A DNA stretch of 64,000 bases from Parahaliea mediterranea. Lineage in GTDB: Bacteria; Pseudomonadota; Gammaproteobacteria; Pseudomonadales; Halieaceae. Shown one piece after another: positions 22,225-31,505 of the stretch; position 1 is the first letter of the stretch; each line of letters begins with the position of its first letter. Under the pieces are notes generated by a model. It was not told the DNA's origin, searched no databases, and saw nothing but the letters and a program-made list of their open reading frames with translations. The stretch is taken from the NCBI RefSeq assembly GCF_003402235.1, contig NZ_QEWO01000001.1, positions 868,001 to 932,000 on the forward strand. The letters run 5' to 3'. The translations under genes and the position numbers were made by a program.

Positions 22225-24468
22225 ATGTCAATTCTCGCAAGCCACGTTCGGCGCGCTCTGTACTGCGACCATAAAACGTCTCTAACTGCACTGCTGCTGG
22301 CCGGCGCTGCCGCCCTGCCCGCAGCCGCCCAGGACCAGGCCGCCGGCGCCAACGCGGTGTTCGAGGAAGTCGTCGTCACCGCGCGCAAGCGGACCGAGTC
22401 GATGTATGACGTACCGATCAGCATCAACGTGCTATCGGAAACCGCCATCGACAACATGGGCGCCAAGGACTTTTCCGACCTGCTGGGCACCGTCCCCAGC
22501 CTGACCGCCTACCAGAACGGCCCCGGGCGCACCCGGCTGTCCATTCGCGGTGTCGCCAATGGCGGCGGCAACGACAACGACACCCAGAACCAGGAGACTG
22601 TGGCCATCTACCTGGACGAGATTCCGATCTCCATGGGCGCCATGAACCCAGAGATCAGCCTGTTCGACCTGCAGCGGGTGGAAGTCCTGCGCGGCCCACA
22701 GGGCACGCTCTACGGCGCCGGCTCCATGACCGGCACCATTCGCCAGGTGACCAACAAACCTGACCTCGCCGAATTCGGCGGCAAGTTCGAAACCAGCTTC
22801 TCCAGCATCAATGAGGGCTCCAACGGCCAGTCCTACAAGGGCCTGGTCAATGTGCCAGTGGTCGACGACAAGTTCGCCGTACGCGCCAGCGCCTACTACG
22901 TGGAAGAAGGCGGCTACATCGACAACATCCTCACCGGCGAGGACGACCTCAACGAAGCCACCTCCAAGGGCGGCCGCATCGTCGCCCGCTGGCAGGCCAC
23001 CGACCGGCTAATCGCCGACTTCTCGGTACTGCACCACGAGTACTCCGACGGCGGTCGCCCGGAAGACCTCGACCACACCCCGGAACTGACCCGTGACTAC
23101 CCCTCCTTCGACGGCTACGACGACGAGATGGATATCTACAACCTGACCCTGGACTACGACCTGGGCTGGGCACAGTTGGTGAGTTCCACCTCCTACTTCG
23201 ACCGCAGCGTGATCAACCGCCGTTCGCTGGACCTGCTGCTGCAGAGCCAGTTCCCGACTGTGACCCCGCACGAACTGGAAGACATGACCGACTCCGAGGT
23301 CTACGCCCAGGAGATTCGCCTCGCGTCCACCTACGATTCCCCCCTGCAGTGGACTGTGGGCGCCTACGCCGACAGGAAAGAAGTGTTCTACGAGAACACC
23401 TTCCCGGTACCGGGTGCCGATGCCGCCATCGGTATCGACTCGGGTGACTTCGGTGCCCCCAAGGACAACCTGTACTACGGCTACGACGACCTCACGGTGG
23501 AGACCTACGCCTTCTTCGGCGAGGCCTACTACAACTGGGAGCAGTGGACCCTGACCGCTGGCCTGCGCTACTTCAACTGGAAGCAGGAAATCAAGTACTA
23601 CCAGTCCGGCCTGTTCAACGGCGGCTCCAATAGCGACCCGCGCCCGGAAGGCACCGAGGACGGCATCAATCCGAAGGTCAACCTGAGCTACGACCTGGGT
23701 GACAACGCTCTGGTCTATGTCCAGGCGGCCCGCGGCTTCCGCTACGGCGGCATCAACGGCAACATCCCGCGCTCGGTGTGTGCCGACGAACTCGACGAAG
23801 TTGAACGCAGCGGCGGCGACACCCGCTTCTTCGACCCTGACAAACTGTGGAACTACGAGATCGGCACCAAGGGCACCGCTGCCGACGGCCGACTGCAGTA
23901 CAACCTGACCTACTTCTATATTGACTGGGACGACATGCAGACCCAGCGCAGCTTCGAGTGTGGTTTTGGCTTCCGTGAAAACGTGGGCAAGGCCACCAGC
24001 GAAGGGGTGGAAGTCGAATTCACCGCGCGTCCGATCGACGGCCTGACCCTGACCCTGGGCGGCACCTATGTCGACTCCCAACTGGCGGAGGACGTACCTA
24101 ACCTGAGCGCAGAAAACGGTGACCCGGCGCCTTTCGTGGCCGATGTCAGCGCCAACGCCAGCGTTGAATACCGGCACCCACTGGGCAACGGTCTCGACGG
24201 CTTCGTCTGGGCGAACGCCATCTATACCGGCGACCGCGGTACCGAGTTCAGCAAGCAGCAGCCCAATTACCGGGAAATGGACGCCTACACCGTGGCCAAC
24301 ATGCGCTTGGGCGTACAAACCGAAGGCTGGGAAGTGTCGCTATTCGCCGACAACCTGTTCGACGACCGCGGTGTGACCCGTGCCCTGCGCCGCCCGCCCT
24401 TCGATCCCGATGCCCAAATCCGAATCCAACCCCGAACGTTGGGCGTTACCGGCCGCATTCACTTCTGA
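22225..24468 (+). CDS. TonB-dependent outer-membrane receptor
   Basis: This is an outer-membrane transporter of 747 residues from the ATG at 22225, which follows GGGGAA. Alternative ATGs lie at 22198 and 22201. A signal peptide (about 1-34, ending LPAAAQ) is followed by a TonB box-like EEVVVTARKR and a plug with VPSLTAYQNGPGRTRLSIRG and VEVLRGPQGTLYGAGSMTGT. A 22-strand barrel ends with a C-terminal aromatic (TGRIHF). It resembles the TonB receptors of marine Gammaproteobacteria that take up organic substrates rather than classical siderophore receptors; the substrate is not evident. It is preceded by an AraC regulator and followed after about 105 bases by an exported cyclophilin. Confidence 0.93.
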   Translation: MSILASHVRRALYCDHKTSLTALLLAGAAALPAAAQDQAAGANAVFEEVVVTARKRTESMYDVPISINVLSETAIDNMGAKDFSDLLGTVPSLTAYQNGPGRTRLSIRGVANGGGNDNDTQNQETVAIYLDEIPISMGAMNPEISLFDLQRVEVLRGPQGTLYGAGSMTGTIRQVTNKPDLAEFGGKFETSFSSINEGSNGQSYKGLVNVPVVDDKFAVRASAYYVEEGGYIDNILTGEDDLNEATSKGGRIVARWQATDRLIADFSVLHHEYSDGGRPEDLDHTPELTRDYPSFDGYDDEMDIYNLTLDYDLGWAQLVSSTSYFDRSVINRRSLDLLLQSQFPTVTPHELEDMTDSEVYAQEIRLASTYDSPLQWTVGAYADRKEVFYENTFPVPGADAAIGIDSGDFGAPKDNLYYGYDDLTVETYAFFGEAYYNWEQWTLTAGLRYFNWKQEIKYYQSGLFNGGSNSDPRPEGTEDGINPKVNLSYDLGDNALVYVQAARGFRYGGINGNIPRSVCADELDEVERSGGDTRFFDPDKLWNYEIGTKGTAADGRLQYNLTYFYIDWDDMQTQRSFECGFGFRENVGKATSEGVEVEFTARPIDGLTLTLGGTYVDSQLAEDVPNLSAENGDPAPFVADVSANASVEYRHPLGNGLDGFVWANAIYTGDRGTEFSKQQPNYREMDAYTVANMRLGVQTEGWEVSLFADNLFDDRGVTRALRRPPFDPDAQIRIQPRTLGVTGRIHF

Positions 24469-24573
24469 TAGCCTGCGCTCCCCCGGCCAGTTTGCTGCGG
24501 GAGCGACGTCACCCGCTGGCGCCCCCTGGCGCCAGCCCCATCAACTGCCAACCTTTGTTCACAGGAGAATCCC

Positions 24574-25197
24574 GTGGCACTTAAACGCATTAGGCAACTG
24601 GCAGCCCTCGTCACACTGTGTATTACCTTTGCCGCCTGGGCGAACAACCCCACAGTCGTTATCCACACCGACATCGGCGACATCACTGTCGAACTCTATC
24701 CAGATGCAGCGCCGGTAACCGTCGCCAATTTTCTGCGCTACGTGGATGCCGGGCTCTACCGCGACAGCAGCTTTTACCGTGTAGTCACCCTGGACAACCA
24801 ATCCCACCAACCGGTAAAAATCGAGGTGATCCAGGGAGGCCGGGGAATGAGTGACACACCACCACCTTTCCCGCCCATCCGTCACGAAACCACGCAGGAA
24901 ACCGGACTCACACACCACCGCGGCGTGATCTCTATGTCACGACTGGAGCCGGGCAGTGCAAGCTCCGAGTTCTTTATTTGCGTAACCAACCAACCGGAGC
25001 TCGACTTCAGTGGCAAACGCTATCCCGACGGCCAGGGTTTCGCGGCCTTTGGCCAGGTAATTGATGGCATGGACGTGGTATCACGCATACAACAGCTGGA
25101 TACCGACACCCCCGACCCCAATCATCCGAGCTATGCCGGCGGACAGATGCTGTTGCAGCCGGTGCGTATCGCTAACGTCCAGCGCAAGGCCCACTGA
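24574..25197 (+). CDS. Exported cyclophilin-type peptidyl-prolyl isomerase
   Basis: This 207-residue protein starts with GTG after CAGGAG. A signal peptide (about 1-22, LVTLCITFAAWA) directs it to the periplasm. The cyclophilin fold shows VVIHTDIGDITVELYPDAAP, VANFLRYVDAGLYRDSSFYR and FGQVIDGMDVVSRIQQLDTD. The usual bacterial cyclophilin motif with HR...IQGGD is modified to IEVIQGGRGM, and the active-site region SMSRLEPGSASSEFFICV is present. It probably catalyses proline isomerisation of exported proteins. The gene follows the TonB receptor in the same direction, so co-transcription is possible. Confidence 0.88.
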   Translation: MALKRIRQLAALVTLCITFAAWANNPTVVIHTDIGDITVELYPDAAPVTVANFLRYVDAGLYRDSSFYRVVTLDNQSHQPVKIEVIQGGRGMSDTPPPFPPIRHETTQETGLTHHRGVISMSRLEPGSASSEFFICVTNQPELDFSGKRYPDGQGFAAFGQVIDGMDVVSRIQQLDTDTPDPNHPSYAGGQMLLQPVRIANVQRKAH

Positions 25198-25216
25198 GCC
25201 TCGCGCCGGAACATCA

Positions 25217-25972
25217 TCAGATAGCAGTCTGGCCGCCGTCGATCACCAGCGCAGAGCCGGTCACAAAGCGCGCCTCGGCGCTCGCCAGGTAGGCCACGGC
25301 GCCGGCAATTTCCTCGGGCTCCGCCATGTAGGGCGTGAGCGGCGACATGCGGCCAAACAGGGCCAGGTCGGCGCCCTCGGGTGCCTGGGCGTTGCGAATC
25401 AACGGCGTGTTCACGCCGCCCGGGCAAACCGCATTCACCCGCACGCCACGGCCGGCGTATTCTGTGGCCAGGGCGCGGGAAAAGTTGAGCACCGCGGCCT
25501 TGCTGGCGCAGTAGGCGGAGTTGTAGGGCAGCCCGGCGATACCGGCGGTGGAGGCAATGTTGACGATATTGCCGCCGCTTTCCAGCAGGTGGGGAATGGC
25601 GGCCAGGCTGAGGGCAAACACCGAGTTGATGTTGACGTCCATCACCCGGCGCCAGCGCTCCACGGTGAGTTCGGCGAAGTGGCTGGTGCACACCATGCCA
25701 GCAATGTTGCACAGGATGTCCAACTGGCCGTAGGCCGCCACGCACTCCGCCACGGCGGCGGCGCAATCGGCATCGTCACTCACGTCCAGCACGCGGGTGG
25801 TCACCTCCACACCGCTGTCCCGCAGGACCGCCATCTCGCTCGCCAGGCCCTCGGCGTTGATGTCGCAGGCAAACAGGCGCGCGCCCTCCCCGCCCAGGCG
25901 CTTGGCGCTCGCCAGGCCAATGCCGGATGCCGCGCCGGTGATAAAGGCGACTTTGTTGTCGAATCGTTGCAT
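25217..25972 (-). CDS. Short-chain dehydrogenase/reductase (SDR)
   Basis: This is an NAD(P)-dependent oxidoreductase of 251 residues starting at the ATG at 25972, which follows GGAGGG. The nucleotide-binding TGAASGIG (12-19), the NIAG motif (89-92) and the catalytic S141, Y154 and K158 (YNSAYCASK) are all present, as is the C-terminal VTGSALVIDGGQTAI. Asp at the end of the second strand (FACDINA) points to NAD rather than NADP. The substrate cannot be told. It lies alone on the minus strand between the cyclophilin (convergent, 19 bases away) and the TAXI-type lipoprotein gene. Confidence 0.9.
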   Translation of the reverse strand: MQRFDNKVAFITGAASGIGLASAKRLGGEGARLFACDINAEGLASEMAVLRDSGVEVTTRVLDVSDDADCAAAVAECVAAYGQLDILCNIAGMVCTSHFAELTVERWRRVMDVNINSVFALSLAAIPHLLESGGNIVNIASTAGIAGLPYNSAYCASKAAVLNFSRALATEYAGRGVRVNAVCPGGVNTPLIRNAQAPEGADLALFGRMSPLTPYMAEPEEIAGAVAYLASAEARFVTGSALVIDGGQTAI

Positions 25973-26076
25973 GCTGCCCTCCACAATCACGTTATAAGTA
26001 AGAGGCGCGCAGTGTAGCGGTGGCGGCCGGCCAAGGCAGGGTGGTGGCGCCGGAAAGCCGGCAGCAGCAGCAGAAG

Positions 26077-27333
26077 TTAAACCGCAGCGGCCTTCGCCTG
26101 CAGTTCGGCGCGAATGCTACCCAACAGATCGGTGAAGATACGAAAGCTCTCGTCCGCCGACAGCTTTTCGTGGATCAGCAGGCGATAGGCTTCCAGCTCC
26201 AACTGGCGCACTTCTTCGAGCAGTTCGGCGGCGGGCTCGTGCGGCGAGCGCTCGCGTATCACCAGCAGGCGGCTGTAGAAGGTATCCACCCGGTCTTTCT
26301 TGCGCTGGGTGCGCCAGCGCAGCAGGCCAACCACCCCCGTCGCCAGCAGAATGGCCAAGTAAACCAGCAGGTTGATGCTGTCGGCGTAGCGCTCAAGCGG
26401 TGTCGGCTCGTCCCGTTCAAAGTAGCGGCGAGCGCCGGGATGCAGGGGAAAGTTGAGCTTCTCCCGGTCAAAACGCTCGCTCACCCAGCTGAAAATATCC
26501 GGCTCCAGGGCGGCGAACAGGGGCTTCTGCTCCACCAGCAGGCGGGTCAGGGCGTAGATGCGCTCTTCATCGATGGCCTTGGCGCTCACCAGCAGGGTGG
26601 CAACCGACAGGGATTGCAGCGGCCGCTCGTTGCCCGGCAGGTTATAGGTAAGCGCGGGGATTTCCATCGACTTCAGCTGGGGCACCAGCAAGCTGACCCC
26701 CTCGCGCAAAAACTCCGCCGCCGCCTCGCCGGCATCCGCCAGCGAGACCAGGGAATAGCCGGGCTGGTACCAGGGGGTCGACTGGGGGTTGATCGGCCCG
26801 AAGTACACGATGACATCGGTCACCCCGCTTTGCAGCTGATTTACCCGGTGCAGGCGATTGGCCAGAATGCCCGCCCGCTGCGCCGCCAGTGACAGGAAGG
26901 TCTGCCCGGCGTGGGAATCATTTACCACGTAGACGCTGATGTCCTCCCCCGTCTGGCGCTTCTGCGCCAGGCTCACCCCGTCGCGCACCAGCAGGTGCAG
27001 CACGCTGCGGTAGAGTGGAATCACCGTGCGCACACCGCTCTGGAAGGGGGTGCTGTTATCGATAATGCCGAGGTCGGCATAGCCCTCCGTCAACGCCTGC
27101 AGCGATGACAGGTCGGCGGGGCCGCCGCCGGGCACGATGTCGAAGTGCCCCTCGCTGGCGATGGCCGCCTGCAGGGCTGTCACGTCAATCTGCTGGTAGG
27201 TCAGGGCATGCAGGCGCAGCGGGCCACCGCGCTCACAGCCAGATAGCACCAACAACGCGACGCACAGCGCCAGAGCGCACAACGGACGCTGGCGCAACGC
27301 TCGGAAGATATGGCGAACACTGTGCGGGATCAT
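26077..27333 (-). CDS. TAXI-type substrate-binding lipoprotein with C-terminal membrane helix
   Basis: The product from the ATG at 27333 has 418 residues. ATGs at 27345 and further upstream give longer frames. A lipoprotein signal ends in LSGC. The domain of about 270 residues after it resembles the substrate-binding subunit of TAXI-TRAP transporters (LRLHALTYQQIDVTALQAAI, GGGPADLSSLQALTEGYADL, LAQRAGI-like segments). A single membrane helix (LLVYLAILLATGVVGLL) and a cytoplasmic coiled-coil tail of about 90 residues (RVDTFYSRLLVIRERSPHEP) then follow. TRAP permease genes are not adjacent. This membrane-anchored form may sense or bind a substrate without transporting it; the ligand is unknown. 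Confidence 0.75.
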   Translation of the reverse strand: MIPHSVRHIFRALRQRPLCALALCVALLVLSGCERGGPLRLHALTYQQIDVTALQAAIASEGHFDIVPGGGPADLSSLQALTEGYADLGIIDNSTPFQSGVRTVIPLYRSVLHLLVRDGVSLAQKRQTGEDISVYVVNDSHAGQTFLSLAAQRAGILANRLHRVNQLQSGVTDVIVYFGPINPQSTPWYQPGYSLVSLADAGEAAAEFLREGVSLLVPQLKSMEIPALTYNLPGNERPLQSLSVATLLVSAKAIDEERIYALTRLLVEQKPLFAALEPDIFSWVSERFDREKLNFPLHPGARRYFERDEPTPLERYADSINLLVYLAILLATGVVGLLRWRTQRKKDRVDTFYSRLLVIRERSPHEPAAELLEEVRQLELEAYRLLIHEKLSADESFRIFTDLLGSIRAELQAKAAAV

Positions 27334-27453
27334 GCGCCCGAGCATAGTGCGAGCCCGGGCAAATAACCAGCCAGGCGGACCGGCAATGGCAGCGCCGGCC
27401 CGCGCAGGCAAAGGCGCGGCCACCGCTGCCGGCAGGCCGCACGCCGGCCTGAC

Positions 27454-29568
27454 TCAGCCGTTTTCGTTGGGCAGGAAGGAATAGTGCTCGGCGTAGTAGA
27501 GCATCTGTTCCTCGAAGGTCTGGGGGTAGCTGATGGTGACATCGACAATCTTGCCGTCTTCCACCACCGGCTCCAGGTAGGGATTCACAAAGCCCTTGTA
27601 GGGCGCCACGTCCAGTTTGGCGAAGCGCTCCAGTACCTCGGCGTGCAGGGCTGGGTCCACCTGGGTGCCGTAATTTTCCACCAGGTGCTGGATGGCCTCG
27701 AAGTCACCCTCAGATTTGATGCGCTGCAGTTCCCGCAGTTGCTGGCCGAAAATGTCGCGCAGGGCGGCGTAATCGTTGATGACAAAGTAGGTCTTGCCCT
27801 CGCGTACCCGGCGCTCGATGACATTGTTGTCCTTGCCCATGTCCATCGCCCAGCGCGCCACCATGGCGCGGTTGCGCATGTGGGCTTCCTCGATCAGCTC
27901 ACCCGGCTTCAAGCGGTACAGCTGGGTCATAATGCCGTTACGAATGTAGCCATCGTACTCGGACTGGCCGGCTTCCATGTTCGGCATGACGCCCAGTTCC
28001 ACCAGCTTCGGGTCCATCATGTAGTAAAGGGCCACCAGGTCGGCGCGGCCTTCCTCCAGGGTGGAGGCGTACTGCTTGAGGGTTTCCTTGGGCGTGCCCA
28101 CGCCGGGGTTGATCTTGCCGGAGGCGTGGCCGATCACCTCGTGCATGTCGGTGTGCAGGGCACCGGTGACCACTTTGTACTTCTCGCCGCGCTCGATCTC
28201 CGCTTCGTCCCAGGCGAACTCGTGCAGCGCCTTGCTGGGCACAGCGTTGTAGGCCGACACTATGTTGGACAGGTTCACCGATTTGGAGCCGTGCTCGGCG
28301 CGGATCCAGTTGGCGTTGGGCAGGTTGATGCCGATAGGCGTGCTGGGCGAGGCGTCGCCGCTCTCGGCCACCACGGTAATCGCCTTGCCGAGAATGCCCT
28401 TCACATTGGCGCGCTTGTGCTCGTCCATGATCGGGGAGTTGTCCTCGAACCACTGGGCCTGGGCGCCGATGGCGGCAATGCGCTTGCTGGTCTGTTCGTC
28501 GCGGAAGGACACCACGGATTCAAAAGAGCCGCGGTAGGCGATGGGGTCGTTGTAGACCTCGATAAAGCCGTTCACCACATCGATGCGCGAGTCGCTGTCT
28601 TCCACCCAGGCGATGCTGTATTCGTCGAAGGTGTGCAGGTCGCCGGTTTCGTAGTATTTCACCAGCAGTTCCAGGGCCTTGCGCTGCCTGTCATTCTCGG
28701 CCACGGCGATGGCCTTGTTCAGCCACACCACAATCTGCGCAATGGCCTCGCCATACAGGCCGCCGACTTTCCACACCTGCTCCTGCAGTTCACCGTCGGC
28801 GTTTTTTACCAGCCGCGAGTTCAACCCGTGGGACACCGGCTGGTCGCCGTCGTCGGCGGACTGGGCGGCGTAGAAGTCGCGCACTTCCTGCTCGGTGACA
28901 TCCTCACCGTAGAAGTTCACCGCCGAGGCGGCCACCTTGTCCACGTCGGCGGCGGTGTTCACCTTCTTCGGGGCGATGGCGGGGTCGAAGAGTATCGGCG
29001 TCAGCTCACTGATCAGCCCGGCCACGTCCTGGCCTTCGCGGAGCGGCAGGTCACCGGCTTCTGCCACGGCGGTCACAAAGCCGGCAAGGTCTTGCTCACT
29101 GAATTCAGGCTGGAATTTCAGCGTGGAGTAATGGTGGTGGATACCGTTGGCAAACCACACCTGCTTGGCGTAGGTCATAAACTGGCCGAAGGCCTCGGTG
29201 TTGCGATCGCCCGGGTAGTTACGCACCACCGCTTCCAGCGTGCGGCGAATGCGCAGGTTGTGACGGTAGTTCTGGTCCCACATGATGTCGCGGCCGGCGT
29301 AGGCGGCCTGGTGCAGGTAGTAGAGCAATTCCTTCTGCCTGGCGCTCAATGCCTCGAAGCCCGGCACCGGGTAGGCCAGCACCTGGATGTCCGCAAAGCG
29401 GTCGATAACGTAGCGGAAGTCCTCGTCCGGCGCCTCGGCCGCCTTGGCGGGCTCGGCCTGCACAGCGGGTGCCGGGGGCGGCGCGCTGGCGGAGGTGACG
29501 GGTGATTGACTGTCGTTACAGGCCACCAACAGGGCGGCGGCGATGGGAGCCAGAAGGCATTTTTTCAT
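27454..29568 (-). CDS. M49 (dipeptidyl peptidase III-like) zinc metallopeptidase, lipoprotein
   Basis: This 704-residue protein starts with a lipoprotein signal ending in LLVAC (cysteine at 16), so it is likely anchored at the outer or periplasmic face. The M49 zinc motif is HEVIGHASGKINPG with H476, E477 and H481, and the downstream EEGRADLVALYYM supplies the third zinc ligand. Members remove dipeptides from peptide N-termini. DPP III proper is normally cytosolic, so a secreted lipoprotein form is notable. A divergent POT peptide symporter lies upstream and an M1 lipoprotein aminopeptidase follows it, which supports a role in degrading external peptides. Confidence 0.87.
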   Translation of the reverse strand: MKKCLLAPIAAALLVACNDSQSPVTSASAPPPAPAVQAEPAKAAEAPDEDFRYVIDRFADIQVLAYPVPGFEALSARQKELLYYLHQAAYAGRDIMWDQNYRHNLRIRRTLEAVVRNYPGDRNTEAFGQFMTYAKQVWFANGIHHHYSTLKFQPEFSEQDLAGFVTAVAEAGDLPLREGQDVAGLISELTPILFDPAIAPKKVNTAADVDKVAASAVNFYGEDVTEQEVRDFYAAQSADDGDQPVSHGLNSRLVKNADGELQEQVWKVGGLYGEAIAQIVVWLNKAIAVAENDRQRKALELLVKYYETGDLHTFDEYSIAWVEDSDSRIDVVNGFIEVYNDPIAYRGSFESVVSFRDEQTSKRIAAIGAQAQWFEDNSPIMDEHKRANVKGILGKAITVVAESGDASPSTPIGINLPNANWIRAEHGSKSVNLSNIVSAYNAVPSKALHEFAWDEAEIERGEKYKVVTGALHTDMHEVIGHASGKINPGVGTPKETLKQYASTLEEGRADLVALYYMMDPKLVELGVMPNMEAGQSEYDGYIRNGIMTQLYRLKPGELIEEAHMRNRAMVARWAMDMGKDNNVIERRVREGKTYFVINDYAALRDIFGQQLRELQRIKSEGDFEAIQHLVENYGTQVDPALHAEVLERFAKLDVAPYKGFVNPYLEPVVEDGKIVDVTISYPQTFEEQMLYYAEHYSFLPNENG

Positions 29569-29856
29569 AGGATCCTGCTATTTTTCTGGATGGGGGCGCG
29601 GGGATGGGCGCCGGGAAGAGAGTGCGGGCCCCGGTAGGCTGCGCCGCCCTCTCCTGATCAAACTTTCGCCAGTTGCGGCGAGGCGGCTATGATACCCACT
29701 ATTGCCCCACCGCGCACGGTGGCACAGCCGTCGGGCCACCCGGCTTTTTCGCCATTCGGTTGAGGGCAGCGGTCACTTTTTCGTCATATGGCGATAATCC
29801 CTATAATGACGCCACTGGCCACAAGCCTGGCCCATCACAAAAAGGAACGTCTCAGC
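29569..29856. promoter_or_regulatory. Divergent promoter region, M49 peptidase / POT symporter
   Basis: This 288-base gap between divergent genes must hold promoters for both. A perfect -10 TATAAT stands at 29802-29807 facing the symporter gene, about 50 bases before its start; the -35 region is weak. No clear repeat or known operator was seen in the rest of the gap. Confidence 0.5.
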
Positions 29857-31392
29857 ATGACCAATGCGACAGCGAGCGCCGCGGCCAACCCCGCCGACAG
29901 CGGCTTCTTTGGACACCCCAAGGGGCTTTCTACCCTGTTTTTTACCGAAATGTGGGAGCGCATGAGCTATTACGGCATGCGCGCCCTGCTGGTGCTGTTC
30001 ATGACCGCCAGCCTGCAGCAGGAAGGCCTGGCCTTCACCGTGGCCACCGCCACCGCCATCTACGGCCTGTACACCGGTTCGGTGTACTTCCTCGGCCTGC
30101 CCGGGGGCTGGATTGCCGACCGCCTGCTGGGCGGGCAGCGCACGGTGTTCTGGGGCGGCGTGATCATTATGTGCGGCCACATCGTGCTGGCCATTCCCAG
30201 TAGCAGCACCTTTTTTATCGGCCTGATTCTGGTGGCCTCCGGCACCGGGCTGCTCAAGCCCAACATCAGCGCCTTGGTAGGCCAGCTCTATTCCGATGAC
30301 GATGTGCGCCGGGACGGCGGCTATGCCCTCTACTACATGGGCATCAACATGGGCTCGGTGCTGGGTTACACCATCTGCGGCTACTTCGGCGAGAACGTGG
30401 GTTGGCACTGGGGCTTTGGCGCCGCGGCCGTGGGCATGGCCGTTGGCCTGATCCAGTACCGCCGCACCATCGATAACCTCGGCGGCGCCAGCCTCGCGCC
30501 GGAGGTGCCCCTGTCGCCAGCCGGTGCGCGCAAGGCCTGGATGGGTATCTGGGCGGCCGTGGCCGCGGTGGCCGTTATCACCGGGCTGGCCCTGACCGGC
30601 AAACTCACCATCAACGCCGTTGCTCTGGCCCAGTACACCGCCATTGTCTTTACACTGATTTTCTTCGCCTACTACGGCTTCATTTACTTCAAGGGCAACC
30701 TGAGCGACGCCGAGAAAAAGCGCCTGTGGGCCCTGTTTCTGGTGTGTATCGCGTCGGCCTGCTTCTGGTCTGGCTTTGAACAGGCCGGCTCGTCCCTGAA
30801 CCTGTTCGGGCGCGACTATACCGACCGCATCATCGGCTCCTTCGAGATGCCCGCCTCCTGGTTCCAGAACGTGAACCCGATGTTCATCGTGATTCTGTCG
30901 CCCTTCTTCGCCGCCCTGTGGATCAACCTCGGCAAGCGCATGGTTTCGCCCTCCTATGGCATGAAATGCGCCATCGGCCTGATCATCATGGCCAGCGGCT
31001 TCATCGTGATGTTCTTTGCCGCCCAGTACGCGGCCCAGGGCTTGAAAGTGGCGCCCTACTGGCTGATCACCACCTACTTCCTGCACACCGTGGGCGAGTT
31101 GTGCCTGAGCCCGGTGGCCCTGTCGGCGGTGAGCAAGCTCTCGCCCAAGCGCTTCGCCGGCCAGATGATGGGGGTCTTTGTGCTCACCTACTCCATCGGC
31201 AATATCATCTCCGGCCTGCTGGCGGGCAACTTCGACCCCAACAACGTTGAAGAGCTGCCCAATCTCTACCTGCAGATCAGCCTGTTCAGCATTGGCATCG
31301 GCATCATCATTGCCCTGATCAGCCTGAAGGCAAAACAGTGGGAGGGCCTGGGCGGCAAACCCGCTGTGGCTGTGGCCACCGATACACCCTAG
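29857..31392 (+). CDS. POT (PTR2) family proton-dependent oligopeptide symporter
   Basis: This inner-membrane transporter takes up di- and tripeptides with protons. The ATG at 29857, after AAAGGAA, gives 511 residues. The family signature ExxERxxYY is E31-x-x-E34-R35-x-x-Y38-Y39 (TEMWERMSYYG). Further motifs are TGSVYFLGLPGGWIADRLLG and GTGLLKPNISALVGQLY, and the C-terminal half carries SPVALSAVSKLSPKRFAGQM. It has the usual 12-14 membrane helices. It is divergent from the M49 peptidase and followed by an M1 aminopeptidase, so it belongs to a peptide-use cluster. Confidence 0.94.
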   Translation: MTNATASAAANPADSGFFGHPKGLSTLFFTEMWERMSYYGMRALLVLFMTASLQQEGLAFTVATATAIYGLYTGSVYFLGLPGGWIADRLLGGQRTVFWGGVIIMCGHIVLAIPSSSTFFIGLILVASGTGLLKPNISALVGQLYSDDDVRRDGGYALYYMGINMGSVLGYTICGYFGENVGWHWGFGAAAVGMAVGLIQYRRTIDNLGGASLAPEVPLSPAGARKAWMGIWAAVAAVAVITGLALTGKLTINAVALAQYTAIVFTLIFFAYYGFIYFKGNLSDAEKKRLWALFLVCIASACFWSGFEQAGSSLNLFGRDYTDRIIGSFEMPASWFQNVNPMFIVILSPFFAALWINLGKRMVSPSYGMKCAIGLIIMASGFIVMFFAAQYAAQGLKVAPYWLITTYFLHTVGELCLSPVALSAVSKLSPKRFAGQMMGVFVLTYSIGNIISGLLAGNFDPNNVEELPNLYLQISLFSIGIGIIIALISLKAKQWEGLGGKPAVAVATDTP

Positions 31393-31402
31393 CGCGCCTC
31401 GC

Positions 31403-31428
31403 GGGCGCGGCCCTGTGCGGCCGCGCCC
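31403..31428 (+). terminator. GC-rich hairpin after the POT gene
   Basis: A perfect 10-bp stem, GGGCGCGGCC (31403-31412) with GGCCGCGCCC (31419-31428), encloses a 6-base loop. It lies 11 bases after the POT stop. No T-run follows, so it may act as a pause, processing site or weak terminator. Confidence 0.4.
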
Positions 31429-31505
31429 TCGGCCGCCGGGGCCACCCCACCGCCAAACCTGCTCCAACCAACCCGCCAACCGTTACACCCACCCGAGAGA
31501 ACCCC

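Noticed and set aside
24471-24505. Hairpin CGCTCCC/GGGAGCG after the TonB receptor as a terminator
   Set aside because: It has a 16-base loop and no T-run, so it was judged too weak to list as a terminator.
27484-29505. Long plus-strand frame opposite the M49 peptidase
   Set aside because: Codon-bias shadow; the peptidase on the minus strand is intact.
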